Assembly (NCBI GenBank): GCA_012845835.1
Contig: JABAKD010000030.1
Coordinates: forward strand, 9,523,805 to 9,587,804
Source of the DNA: Undaria pinnatifida
Lineage: Eukaryota; Sar; Phaeophyceae; Laminariales; Alariaceae
Length of the DNA: 64,000 bases
Direction: 5' to 3'
Position 1 is the stretch's first letter, and each line of letters begins with the position of its first letter. Shown here one piece after another: positions 42,624 to 52,600 of the stretch. Made by a program: the position numbers and the translations under genes. The notes under the pieces were generated by a model. The model did no database searches and was not told where the DNA came from. It saw only the letters and a list, made by a program, of their open reading frames with translations.

Positions 42624-43200
42624 CGGGCGCAGTTAGAGCAGTTTTCTTGCGATTATACGCCAAAGAGCGAAGAGGCCACGACGCGAGAAACCGTGGGTTC
42701 GGACTCGCGTCGTGCTCCCGAGGCCTGGTGTTCCGGAGGGGGACACTACAGGCCCAAAGAGCCAAGGACTGGTGCTCCCAGAGGGGGACATTGCAGACCC
42801 AAATGCCCAACGAGGCTACCGACGGGTTGGCACCGTCGGTGTTGGACTCTTTTTCGGGTGCAGCGAGGGCGGCTTCTTACGAGTTTCCGCCAGCGAGAGA
42901 GGAGGACCCGAGGCGAGAAACCCCAGGTTCGGACTCGCATCTTGCTCCCGAGGCCTGGTGCTCCCGCAAGGGGACACTACAGGCCCAAAGAGCCGAGGAC
43001 AGATGCAGACCCACAAATGTCCAACGAGGCTACCGACGGGTTGGCACCGTCGGTTTTTGCCATTTTTCGGGCGCAGTTAGAGCGTATTCTCGCGCTTTTC
43101 CGCCAACGAGCAAAGAAGGACCCGAGGCGAGATACCACGGGTTCGGATTCGCGTCGTGCTCCCGAGGCCTGGTGTTCCTGGACGGGGACATTGAAGGCCC
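42624..43200 (+). repeat. Gag-like region made of about 2.5 tandem units
   Basis: Units start at 42624, 42855 and 43078 (periods 231 and 223) with TTCGGGYGCAG, and share CCGAGGCCTGGTG and AACGAGGCTACCGACGGGTT. In one frame the units read NEATDGLAPSVF, followed by Arg-rich helical sequence. The position at the start of the element suggests a capsid-like gene, but no known gag motif is visible. Confidence 0.7.
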
Positions 43201-43760
43201 AAATTTCAACACGGCTTTTTACCCTTCTCTCGAATACTCCACAGCCAAAGTGGTGTTGTTCTGGCAGCCTCCATCCTATTTTCCACCGCGGTCCCCTTCG
43301 TCGTTTGCCGTGGACGACGTACCATATTCTTGCGCGGAGCAGTACATGATGGCCGAAAAGACCAAGTTTTTGCAAGACCATGGAGCAGTGGGGCTCATTA
43401 TGTCGTCGCCTCGTCCAAGTACACGCAAACGCATTGGTCGAGGCGTGCACAACTTTGACTCCGCTGTTGGGGACAGGGAGAAGCAAAACGCCGTGTCACC
43501 TGGCACCTACGCCAAATTCACGCAGAATCCAGCCATAAAAAAATCACCTTTTGAGCTCTGACAACAAGCTTGTGGCTGAATCCAGACCTCTGAACCCAGT
43601 GTGGGGCATTGGTCTCCGGGCGGATGGTCCCAGGGCCAACAACCCATGCCATGGGAGAGGAAAAACTTGCTCGGTGAGGCACTTTCTGCCGTTCGCGAAG
43701 CTATTTGCGACAATGAAACCGGGTCGGCGCACCTGGCCTCCCCTAGTCGGTTCCGCACCT
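43200..43760 (+). pseudogene. NADAR (YbiA-like) domain inside the retrotransposon, frameshifted
   Basis: The NADAR fold binds and cleaves N-glycosides of ADP-ribose or riboflavin-pathway intermediates; in bacteria some members remove ADP-ribose from guanine. Signatures seen: the domain start FYPSLEYS, the family block YSCAEQYMMAEK, the middle IGRGVHNFDSAV and TYAKFTQNP (all in the frame ending at 43561), then VWGIGLRAD in a second frame, then RKNLLGEALSAVREAI in the first frame again. Two frameshifts, at about 43550 and 43655, break it. It lies between the gag-like repeats and the RNase H remnant. Whether it belongs to the element as a regular domain or was captured once cannot be told from one copy. 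Confidence 0.8.
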
Positions 43761-43984
43761 GCCCTGCGAGTGCAAGAACCAAGAAATCTCGTCTGCGCCG
43801 CTACTGGACCGTTAACAGCGGCCAGCGCTCGCACAGCTTCCCCTTCGGCGTTTCCGACCTATTTCTCGGGCGCTTTGGCCAATTAAAAGTCGTGGAGTTT
43901 TGGAGATAGCTTCTGGCGTCGCCCCTGACTTTGCGCTGTCAGAACACGGCCCCTGTTTCGTCAGGGGTACTGTGACGCTGGACG

Positions 43985-44310
43985 ACGTTTCGTTCACTAT
44001 GAAAAACGCGTATATCAGTCGAGCAACGCTCGACTCGGAGAGACACTGAACTCCTATCTAGATTTGGGGACCGGCAGCATTGTTTGGGCTACCAAACACC
44101 TCCGAGGGTACTGTGGAGAACAAAGTTTCGCATATCCTCCGGCCACAGGACACAGGAGAGCACTGGCAAAGTGGGGACCCTCAATGCACGAGTCCAGCGG
44201 TAGCTTGAGTTCGTCACCGAATTCGATTGCACACTCGAGTACCGCAAAGGCAGCGCCAACGGCATCGCCGATTTTTCTGGCCCGTTTTCCAGGGCCTGTT
44301 ACGGAGTACG
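43985..44310 (+). pseudogene. Remnant of Ty3/gypsy reverse transcriptase/RNase H C-terminus
   Basis: Spread over shifted frames: AYISRATLDSERH, then IVWATKHLRGY, then a frame reading NARVQR, a stop, LEFVTEFDCTLEYRKGSANG and IADFS. This is the end of the RNase H domain of Ty3/gypsy Pol (…LEYRKGSANxxADFLSR). Everything upstream that should encode protease, the RT palm and the YxDD motif is absent; a deletion joined the NADAR segment to this tail near 43995. Confidence 0.8.
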
Positions 44311-44989
44311 ACCGCAGTGGCTTGACAAACTTCAACCCCGTGGGGTTGCCAAGCCCCAACCCCGTTGGAGAAAGCGGTATCTACCTCCCACGGACCCGCG
44401 GGCTGCGCGCTTGCTCTTCGCCGATCCCAGGGGTCGGTTTGGGTGGACTCGCGCCCTGGCCGAAAACACTGTCTTAGGTGAGCTCGTGCCCACACCGAAA
44501 GCACAGCTTTGGGTGGACTCGAACCCCTCGCCGAAAGCACTGTCTTGGGTGGGCTCGTGCCCCGCACTGAACATGCTGCCTTGGGTGGGCTCCCTCTCAC
44601 CTGTACCGCGTTTCACGATTTTCACATACACGAGCCACGTATAAGGATTGACGGCCTTTCTGCTTCCCCGGGGAGATTCGTCGCTCGTGTTTCTGCCTCC
44701 GTCGCCACTACCGAAGGCTGTACCGGCCGCGGGTCGATTTCACCTGCCGCCGACACCGTTTTCGCTTCGGTTTTTGCCATACCCATCGAGGGCGGCACGG
44801 GTTCCGCAGAAGCCCTGGCTGCAGCGACGCACATCGCACAGCCAACTTATCTATCCCGGAGTTCATTACAGGAGACGGCCCCGCCGCAACCACCGGTTCG
44901 ACTGTGTCCGTCTCCGCCATGCTTGGCACTCCAGCCCCTCCGTCGTCGACGACCCGCCGACGAACAGCGACAACAACAGGTAATGCACT

Positions 44990-45445
44990 CCCGCTGCAGA
45001 TTATGGATTCGGGCTCGGCGGGGCCCCTCGGCCATCTTCCAGACGAGGTACAACACCGTCGCGAGTCCCACAGCCGCGGCCGACCCCGTCGACCGCCGCG
45101 GTCCCTGCTCTTGCCGACTCGCCGGTCCGCACGGTGCCACTATCGTCCGAGCGCGACCACGCAGAGTCTATATGGGAACTCTTCTCTTACGGCTCACGCC
45201 TTCTCCTGGTGACACGCACCCCCGCTGCAGATTATGGATTCGGGCTCGGCGGGGCCCCTCGGCCATCTTCCAGACGAGGTACAACACCGTCGCGAGTCCC
45301 ACAGCCGCGGCCGACCCCGTCGACCGCCGCGGTCCCTGCTCTTGCCGACTCGCCGGTCCGCACGGCGCCACTACCGTCCGAGCGACCACGCAGAGTCTAT
45401 ATGGGAACTCTTCTCTTACGGCTCACGCCTTCTCCTGGTGACACG
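44990..45445. repeat. 231-bp tandem duplication within the retrotransposon
   Basis: Copy 1 is 44990-45220 and copy 2 is 45221-45445, both starting CCCGCTGCAGATTATGGATT and ending near CTTCTCCTGGTGACACG. They differ at only about four positions including a 2-bp indel, so the duplication is young compared with the rest of the element. Confidence 0.95.
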
Positions 45446-45826
45446 TCGACTGCATATACAAGGTCGGACGCCCTCGGCAACGCTGCTGAATTGCGGTTCG
45501 CTGATTCCGTCGCGCGTTATTCACATGGCGATTGGAAGCGAGAACAGCACGCTGAGCCGACGTGCCACGCCATGATGTGTTATGTTTCTACCGGCCGGCC
45601 ATCGGCCCTGCCGCCCGACTTTTTGGCGTGCTACCTCTCGCACAGTTGTCCATCCCTCTCGGACCAAGGAGTTGGCGGATAAGGGTCGACTACATACAAC
45701 CGACGACGACATCGTTCTACCCGTAACCCGACACTGCCGCCAACAAGGTCTGACAAACCCAACTCTGCGGGGCGAGTTGCTTGCCTGCTAAACGACGAGC
45801 CAGTTCGCATCTACGTTCCCCTGCTC

Positions 45827-46528
45827 ATGCGCCCTTGGATCATGCAAGCTTGTCACTTGACGGCCTCTTGTCACCTTGGCACCACGCGCACGTTGCCCAT
45901 GCTGAAGCGTTTTCATTGGTGGATTGGCATGAATGTGTGCACCCGGTGGTGTCTTCGCCACTGCTTGAAGTGCCAAGCGCGGAAAACCCCACGGCTGAGT
46001 GTCCGCTGGCCCATCATCACAATGCCTCTGCCGGAAGGTCCAGGTGTCGCCGCCAGTGTTGACTACTTCGGCCCCCTTCCGGTCACACCAGGAAGCAACA
46101 TTTACATCCTGCTGTTGACCGATCGCTTCAGTCGTTGGGAAGACATGTTCCCCGTCACTGCCGCTGAGTTCACCGCGGAGGGTACAGCCAATATCCTGGT
46201 GAACCAATAAATCCCCTTGTGGGGGTGCCCGCGCACCATACTCTCGGACAACGGACTGCAGTTCTGCTCCAAGCTTTCACAAGCTGTATACCAGCTGTTG
46301 GGTGTACACAAGCTTGCTACAAGCTCCTATCATCCCAACTGTAACGGGGGCGTTGAGCGGGTAAATCACACTAAGGCACAAATGCTGGCTATGGTCGTCA
46401 ACGAGCGACAAGACGATTGGAGACTTGCATCTGCCCCACGTAGAATTCGCTTACAACAACTCCGTCAGCACGGCGACGGGTCTGGCGTAACGAGGTCCAC
46501 ATGGGCAGACTCCCACGACTCCCCCTGA
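45827..46528 (+). pseudogene. Ty3/gypsy integrase, one stop plus frameshifts
   Basis: Integrase joins element cDNA to host DNA. The zinc-binding HHCC part is seen as HLTASCHLG and CLRHCLKCQ. The catalytic D,D,E residues are all visible: VDYFGPLP (first Asp), TILSDNGLQF (second Asp) and CNGGVERVN (Glu). A TAA at 46208-46210 interrupts an otherwise continuous frame between the first and second Asp. Two further frame changes, between about 46410 and 46490, separate the core from the downstream part that begins with the ATG at 46501. The catalytic residues are intact but the reading frame is not. Confidence 0.92.
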
Positions 46529-47715
46529 CGATTTTCGACCGCACAGGTGTCGTGGGACACCAGAGTCTGGCCCGTGACCACCTGGCCTATTGCGACTTGG
46601 CCACCGACCGGCAAAATCGCGCGAACGACATTGCCCGCGCACACCACGCCCTCACCGTTTCCCGTGTTAACCGCAGAAACTCCGCCCTCGCCGACGCGCT
46701 GCGTCCAGCACCTAACTTCACTGTGGGTGGTTGGACAGGGGTATACAGTTCTGCCTCTACCATCCGCCAGGGTGTGAAGGCGAACACCGACGCCAAGGTA
46801 CTCAAGGCCAAACTCGCGCTTAACTGGACGGGCCCATACAAGGTCCTGGCCGTCGGTCCCTGCTCCGCCGCCGAGACCCCGGACGGCTCGCCGCTCGGGG
46901 GCAACCTCCTTTATTTGGATCTCCCTTCCGACCTGCCTGGTTCGGACGCTCGTCGGCGTGTGGCCATCGAGCGCTGCAAACCCTGTGCCAACCCCCACGA
47001 CAGCGGGGACATGCCCAAATACCTACCGGCGGGGCTGACACAGTATGTGCTCAACCAATTTTCCAAGAAGTCCCCGCCGTACCACGTCACTCAAGACGAC
47101 GTTTCGACTCCCCTCCAACGGCTGGAGGTGGAGCAGATCACTGGTCATCAGTCGGTACGGGAGCGAGGTGGCGTCATCGCGGTGCTATACAAGACGCACT
47201 CGGCGGGACTCTCCGAACCCTCCTGGGAGCGGGAAATGGACCTTCACCTCTCGCGCTCCCACATCTTGCGTTATGGGGCCGGAACCCCGGACCAGCATCA
47301 CCAAACCAACCGCCTCTACCGCCGAATGCGGATCGGGGTGGCACAGCGTGAGCTCTCCCGCAACAACGGGGAACGTCTCCTAGCGCCGGACTACGCCTGT
47401 GTTCCCCGCGCCGATTGGCTCCGTCGCTACCACGATGCAGTACTCCCTGAGGGAGCCCACTTTTGGTACAAGGGAGACGATGGGTTATGGTGGCTTGGAA
47501 AAATCAGCGCGAGCACTACCGAGGACAAGGAATACCTGGTCCGCTTCCTGGACGACCCGGGACCGATTAAACTTCCTCTTCCCCCGGCGCGCTACACGAC
47601 TTCAACGGGAGCCGTACGAGGTTTTTGGTGCTTGCAAGTCCACATCGCCAGTGTGTTTCCTCGGGGAATCCAACGTAACGTAGACGAATCTCGAGGCGCG
47701 GCCGTGGCCAGTTGA
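46501..47715 (+). CDS. Integrase C-terminal part: GPY/F module, chromodomain-like and Tudor-like domains
   Basis: 404 open codons; in the intact element this would be the continuation of integrase, so the ATG is probably not a real start. The GPY/F module shows as LALNWTGPYKVLAVGP (about residues 103-118). A chromodomain-like stretch follows: VEQITGHQSVRERGGVIAV to EPSWEREMDLHLSRSHILRY (about 213-262). The end holds FWYKGDDGLWWLGKISA with YLVRFLDDPG (about 322-355), which resembles a Tudor/agenet-type module. Such tails in chromoviruses guide integration to particular chromatin. The frame has stayed open although the rest of the element is broken. Confidence 0.78.
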   Translation: MGRLPRLPLTIFDRTGVVGHQSLARDHLAYCDLATDRQNRANDIARAHHALTVSRVNRRNSALADALRPAPNFTVGGWTGVYSSASTIRQGVKANTDAKVLKAKLALNWTGPYKVLAVGPCSAAETPDGSPLGGNLLYLDLPSDLPGSDARRRVAIERCKPCANPHDSGDMPKYLPAGLTQYVLNQFSKKSPPYHVTQDDVSTPLQRLEVEQITGHQSVRERGGVIAVLYKTHSAGLSEPSWEREMDLHLSRSHILRYGAGTPDQHHQTNRLYRRMRIGVAQRELSRNNGERLLAPDYACVPRADWLRRYHDAVLPEGAHFWYKGDDGLWWLGKISASTTEDKEYLVRFLDDPGPIKLPLPPARYTTSTGAVRGFWCLQVHIASVFPRGIQRNVDESRGAAVAS

Positions 47716-48610
47716 CTTCCACGCCACCACCGTTCCTCGATAGTTCTTCTTTTTTTTGAGTTATGAGTTTTGCGTCTTTGTCTTTGGGTTGTTCGTAGTG
47801 TCCTGAGGGTCTTTGTCGAGTTTTGGGGCGGTTCTTTCCATTTTTTTTTCCTGTCCTGCCGAACCCCCTGCTCAGTGCCGGGTCAGGGTTTGGGTAAAAC
47901 GCCGCTACTGAGGCGCAGGGCTGTCGCCTTTTTGTCATTGTTCAATTTCGCCCTGCCGACGCCCTCCTCAGCCCAGAGCCGGGGGGGGACCAGGGTACCC
48001 TGTTCGCGCGTAACGTGGTACAGGGCTATGTACGGGTCTGTGTGTCATTTTTTATCTTCTATGTGTTGTATTTGTTCTACTTTGTTTTTTTCGTCTAAAC
48101 ACTTCCTCCCCTAGCGGGGCTGTACGTGTTGCCACCTTCCATCCCGGGTATTTGTCGTTTCCTCGTCTAACCCCCCGTCTTACCGAAGGCCCGCGGAAGG
48201 TTTTCCGCATGACTTCTCCCTTGTGTTAGCGCCTGTGTTCCCCTCCATATCGACGAGGGCTCGCCTCGCCATAGTACCTTTTCTGTCGTTGGTTTGCCGT
48301 AGAGCCCTTCCTGCCCCCCCCCGCCACACCGGCGGCATGCGGCAGATTCTAGAGCCTTTTCTGCCCCCCCCGCCACACCGGCGGCATGCGACAGGTTGTT
48401 GATGGGTGACTATTGCATTGTTGTAGGGTCTGCGTTTCTTTCTACTGCTTTTCTTCGCGTGTTCCTGGCTCCATAGCCAGACGGTTAGAGGACCTGGTGT
48501 GGGAGTGGGTTTTGAGGAGCCGCGTCTTTGGCTCATGGTCTTGTTCGTAGAACCGGAGTTTCCCCTAATCTCCCAAATTTCTGCATATGCGACTCATCAG
48601 GGTGGGCTAG
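47716..48610 (+). other. 3' non-coding part of the Ty3/gypsy element
   Basis: It follows the last stop at 47713-47715. The part from about 48114 is repeated at 34374-34861. It includes a directly duplicated motif of C-run plus GCCACACCGGCGGCATGCG (at about 48313 and 48363). No canonical polypurine tract is seen directly before the LTR; the last bases are GGTGGGCTAG. Confidence 0.65.
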
Positions 48611-48881
48611 TGTTAAGATACGGCCTCGAAGGGCCTGTAAGTATCCGAATTTGAGATCATTTGGATTGGTTTCGCATGATAAGGTTGGCGTTTTATATTC
48701 GGGAAAGTTAGGAAGTAGATCGGAGGCACGTGCCTCCGATCTCAGAGAAGCTATCCGGGGCTCTGGTGGAAACGAACAAAGCTACGTCTCTACGGAGGAA
48801 AAGAAAGTGAGTACTCTCCGAGGACCTGCTCAATTGGCAGACCTGCAGGGGGCACTCTGTGTCCCCAACTTTAATTTAACA
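48611..48881 (+). repeat. Ty3/gypsy 3' LTR
   Basis: 271 bp with a perfect 6-bp terminal inverted repeat TGTTAA...TTAACA. A TATA-like TTTTATATTC precedes the 26-bp perfect palindrome at 48717-48742 (half site AGATCGGAGGCAC). Four LTRs of this family lie in the window (34862, 40763, 41503 reversed, 48611). Confidence 0.95.
48717..48742. promoter_or_regulatory. 26-bp perfect palindrome in the LTR, centred on CACGTG
   Basis: The half site AGATCGGAGGCAC is followed by its exact reverse complement, giving an E-box/G-box core. It starts about 26 bp after the TATA-like TTTTATATTC, so it should lie close to the transcription start. It is perfect in three LTRs and has one mismatch in the copy at 34862. 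Confidence 0.6.
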
Positions 48882-49624
48882 TGCATACATGATATCATGA
48901 TGAGATGGTTCTTGAATAAAAAACGTTTCATAATGTATCTCAACATTATTATTAAAAGTTAAAAAAAAAAATGAAATTCAACAACGGTTTCAAGGACTGA
49001 TTTATTTTGTACTGGTAGTTAGTACAGGAGTAATTCGTTTTCAATAATATTAATAGGGCCATATTAATACCACATGACCACAGTGACCCATCACACCACC
49101 ACCAACCATTCCAATTCTCCTTGTAGGGCTTTGCTATTGGATCCAAGATCCAAGATAAAAAATGTCGAACTTTACTGTAATATCTCTACCCTCCATGCGG
49201 GTTTTATATATATAGTACTTCGAAGTACCAGGTATCAGTGTGCACAGAATGCTTATTATTATGGAAAATCGATCAGTTGACCCTGACAACATCCAGGGGA
49301 GTGACCGACCTATACCTTTCATGAGGATCAAACATATAACACGCGCGAACGACCTTCCGTAAATTTTGTGCAACTACTGTATATCGTAGTCAAACATAGA
49401 TGTACCGCACGGGACGCAGCTTGCAAAATTGAGTTTCAACCATTCAATCGGCTGTACTTACAGTTGACGTTTTGCAATTTTTATAAAATAAATAAATACC
49501 AAATGCTCCCGTGTCCAGAATGCCTCGCAAGGTTATGGCCTGTTGTTGTTGTTGTCGGGCTTTAAACTTCAAACTTCAAAAGCTCGGCAACAGCACACAA
49601 GCACGCGCGGAATACGGGGCGAAG
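48882..49624. other. 5' flank of the DGAT2 gene
   Basis: AT-rich, beginning right at the LTR end. In the frame of exon 1 the reading continues upstream of 49625 to at least 49511 (an alternative ATG at 49520 would add 35 residues including a run of five Cys). No clear TATA or other promoter element is recognised. Confidence 0.4.
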
Positions 49625-52600
49625 ATGACTGCAAATGAGAGGACTTTCCTCCGGTCATCTTTGCAGCTGCTGGCTGCTCTTATGGCAGGCGCCTTCAACA
49701 GCCTGGCCTGCTTGTGTTTCCTTACTCCGCCCATTACGCTGTGGCTTGCTTGGAAGCACCCGTATATCGTCCTTCCTCCTGCGGTTGCCTACTATTTCCT
49801 CAGGTATTGCGTCGCATGTACAGCAGCATGCACAGCAGCAGCTCCTCATGCGTCCACTCTTGTCCATCTTTAGACGAGTGGCTGTTTCTCTGCTCACGTG
49901 TAGCAATAAGCATTGCATATACCACAGGAGGTTGCACTTTGCATTCCTCCAACTCGACTCCCCTTTCGGTTTTATGCGATCTTGTGCCCCGAGGCGGATT
50001 TTTCAAATTTTTCACATTGAAAAATACTACAGCTGCTGTAGGTTGTGGTCGGTCTGTAGTGTGTTTGATCTGTGATTGAAAATCTGCGACTTCCTCGTGC
50101 TAAATGCTGGCTGATGACGTACACAGCAGACAGGACAGCAGCACAGAGTGCTATGAAGGGCGCACCGAAAAAAAAATTGGAACCTATATCCGATATTCTC
50201 GTAAATAGTTAGTGCAGGAAGATCGATATGGAATGTCAAAGGGGACACATGTCGGAAAATGTGACCACTACGGCGTCAACCACACGAATAGCACGAAGCA
50301 ACCTGGGTGGTCGCGGGGGGGCTGTCAGAACAAGTCCGAATTGTACGGAGCTGTAACCCGCGCGTACAGCGTTTGGTCATGCTGGACCACTCGTGCTGCT
50401 GCTGCACCCCCTTCCTAGACGCTTGACAAGAAGACTGCAATCTTTTTTTTGTCGTTATGTGTGTGATTCCCTAGAGGGCCAATAGCAGGAAGGTGCTGCG
50501 CCTGTCGCATGCATGCATTGGCTGACCACGGAGGGCATGCTGCGCTTTTTATTACTCGGAGTATTATTATTTTAATCATGACTTTTTACTTTCCAGCTCA
50601 ACAAGAGGTTTCACCCTCAGCGACCTTCTGGACAAGCCGTGCTCACAGGCGTTTTCCCTTCTCCCCCCCGATGTGTGCCTTCATTTTTATCGCCGACGGG
50701 GTTCGGCATTCCGCTTTTCAACTTTTTATGCTTGTGGATTTTCAATTTGATCGAAATTTGCTGACTCGTGCTCTCGTCTCGCGCTTTTTCCGCTATTAAT
50801 ACTCGTAGTCATTTTTTTACTCAAGAAAAAGCCCCTTACGAAGAGCACAAGCATGCACTCCGAAGGATTCGAGCCCGCGTCATTGACTTTAGTAGGGACG
50901 AGATTTACCTCCATTTAGGGGACGATGCTTCGCAAAGTCTCTCTTTTTTCTACTTCCGGTATGAAAGTAGCACTACAGCAGCAGACTCCACGTTGGTTAC
51001 ATAGAGAGGGCGCCCAAACTCGTTCGCTAGAATGTGCGTCTCGGTTTATCACGATAAATAAGAAACCGTGTGCTCAGCGTCGGGTGCGATGCTGTATTCC
51101 ATCCAATAGCCAATAGTGGCCTGTGCTCAATGGTGGCGACGAAAATAGGAAATGGGCCTCGACGCCCAACTGACGTTTCTTATAGGCCGGCGCCTTCTGT
51201 ACTCTGTTTACTAGGTAAACTGTATTATTAGATATTAGCAGCAGCAACATTGCGACCGGTTCAACTCTGTGCAATGCATCTATTCGTTGTGGGTCTACGA
51301 AACATATATCTAAAACGGTTTTTATGCTTTCCGTGCACAGATTGATTAACATCACCCCGTTGACCCTGGTACAAGCTAGTTCGAAGAGGAGTCGCCGATC
51401 GATATTCTTAATGAGGGCACATACCCGGTAATACGCGCGATCGAAGTATTGCACACAAGTTGCAAAAACGAGTTTCGACGAAATCTCCGATCTCACAGCT
51501 GGCGTGCATTTTAATTTCTTAGTAACATATATCTTGCCAGGAACTATACCAGGATGATACCGGTATACCAGGTATGATGTCATGGAACACGCCGGGCGCC
51601 CGCACCAGCATCAACTTCGGTGTATCGCCACCAACTTCTCGTTGCCAGTTTTAAATCAGTGGTTGATGCCGGGTAATACACCATGCAATTTCTTCTCGCG
51701 GTCCGTGTCTTCACGGCATGTAATTCATGTTATATGTCCGCGGTGATCGTGGAGACAGACTCGGCCTGCGATAAACAGGCCCCGGTTGCAGTACGTATAG
51801 TTCTGGTGCGCCATTTTTTTCAAGTCTCAACAACTGCCGGCGTCGGCTTGTTGTTCTTGTTTGTCAGAGTTGGTGTTGTCTTCGCACTGAACCTTACGTG
51901 GCATAATAATGACCTGATACGTTTCTGCATCACGACATACAGTATGATCAGCAATTATGTGCTACCAGATACCCTACTGTTAATTATACCTATCATAGGT
52001 GTGCCTGCACGACAATGTATGTTCTTGTGTTGACTATATGGTATTAGTTTCTCCGCCGGGGAATTGCTTAGTCATTGGGTCTAAATACCCGCCAGCTGCA
52101 GATACTGCTGCACCACGCTCCCGTGCCAGCTTTCGTATTCGTACGAGCATTGCGGGGAGCGGGAAAACGCTTAATAGACTTGAAACTTCCATGCACCGGC
52201 AGTAGTGTTGGGTGCGGTATTTGTTGTTTGTGCCAGGTGCGGGGTACACAACATACGCTGTCGCTGTAATGTCATGGGCAACGTTCGGCGATATTTGTAC
52301 GTCGTACCGTAGAGCTTGAGAACAATCTAAGGAACCATATAACAAGTAGCACAATTTGCCAAGCGCTCATCGCCTCTTTGTATGCTCGTACTGGTATAAT
52401 ATTGCTGTTGCATGCGACATCCAAAACCAGCTACAATGGAGCGGAGCGAAAGGATGGCAGGCCTTGGCCGGCGTTTACGCAGAATTTCTGGATTTTCAGG
52501 CTTGCTCGAGGATACCACGACTTGCAGGTACGAAGCGCATAGCCTTTGGTTTCTTCGTATTATCGCAAGGATCAGTCAAGATGCGCCACGGTGTATGATA

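Larger units (their letters stand above)
42600..48881 (+). mobile_element. Decayed Ty3/gypsy (chromovirus-like) retrotransposon with 3' LTR
   Basis: Order of parts: gag-like tandem repeat (42624-43200), NADAR domain (43200-43740), tail of reverse transcriptase/RNase H (about 44010-44300), a Pro/Ala/Thr linker with a 231-bp duplication (44990-45445), integrase (45830-46530), GPY/F plus chromodomain-like plus Tudor-like tail (46501-47715), a non-coding 3' part, and the 3' LTR (48611-48881). Integrase following RNase H is the Ty3/gypsy order. The protease and most of the RT are missing, several frames are shifted, and no 5' LTR in the right orientation was found, so the copy cannot move on its own. 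Confidence 0.88.
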
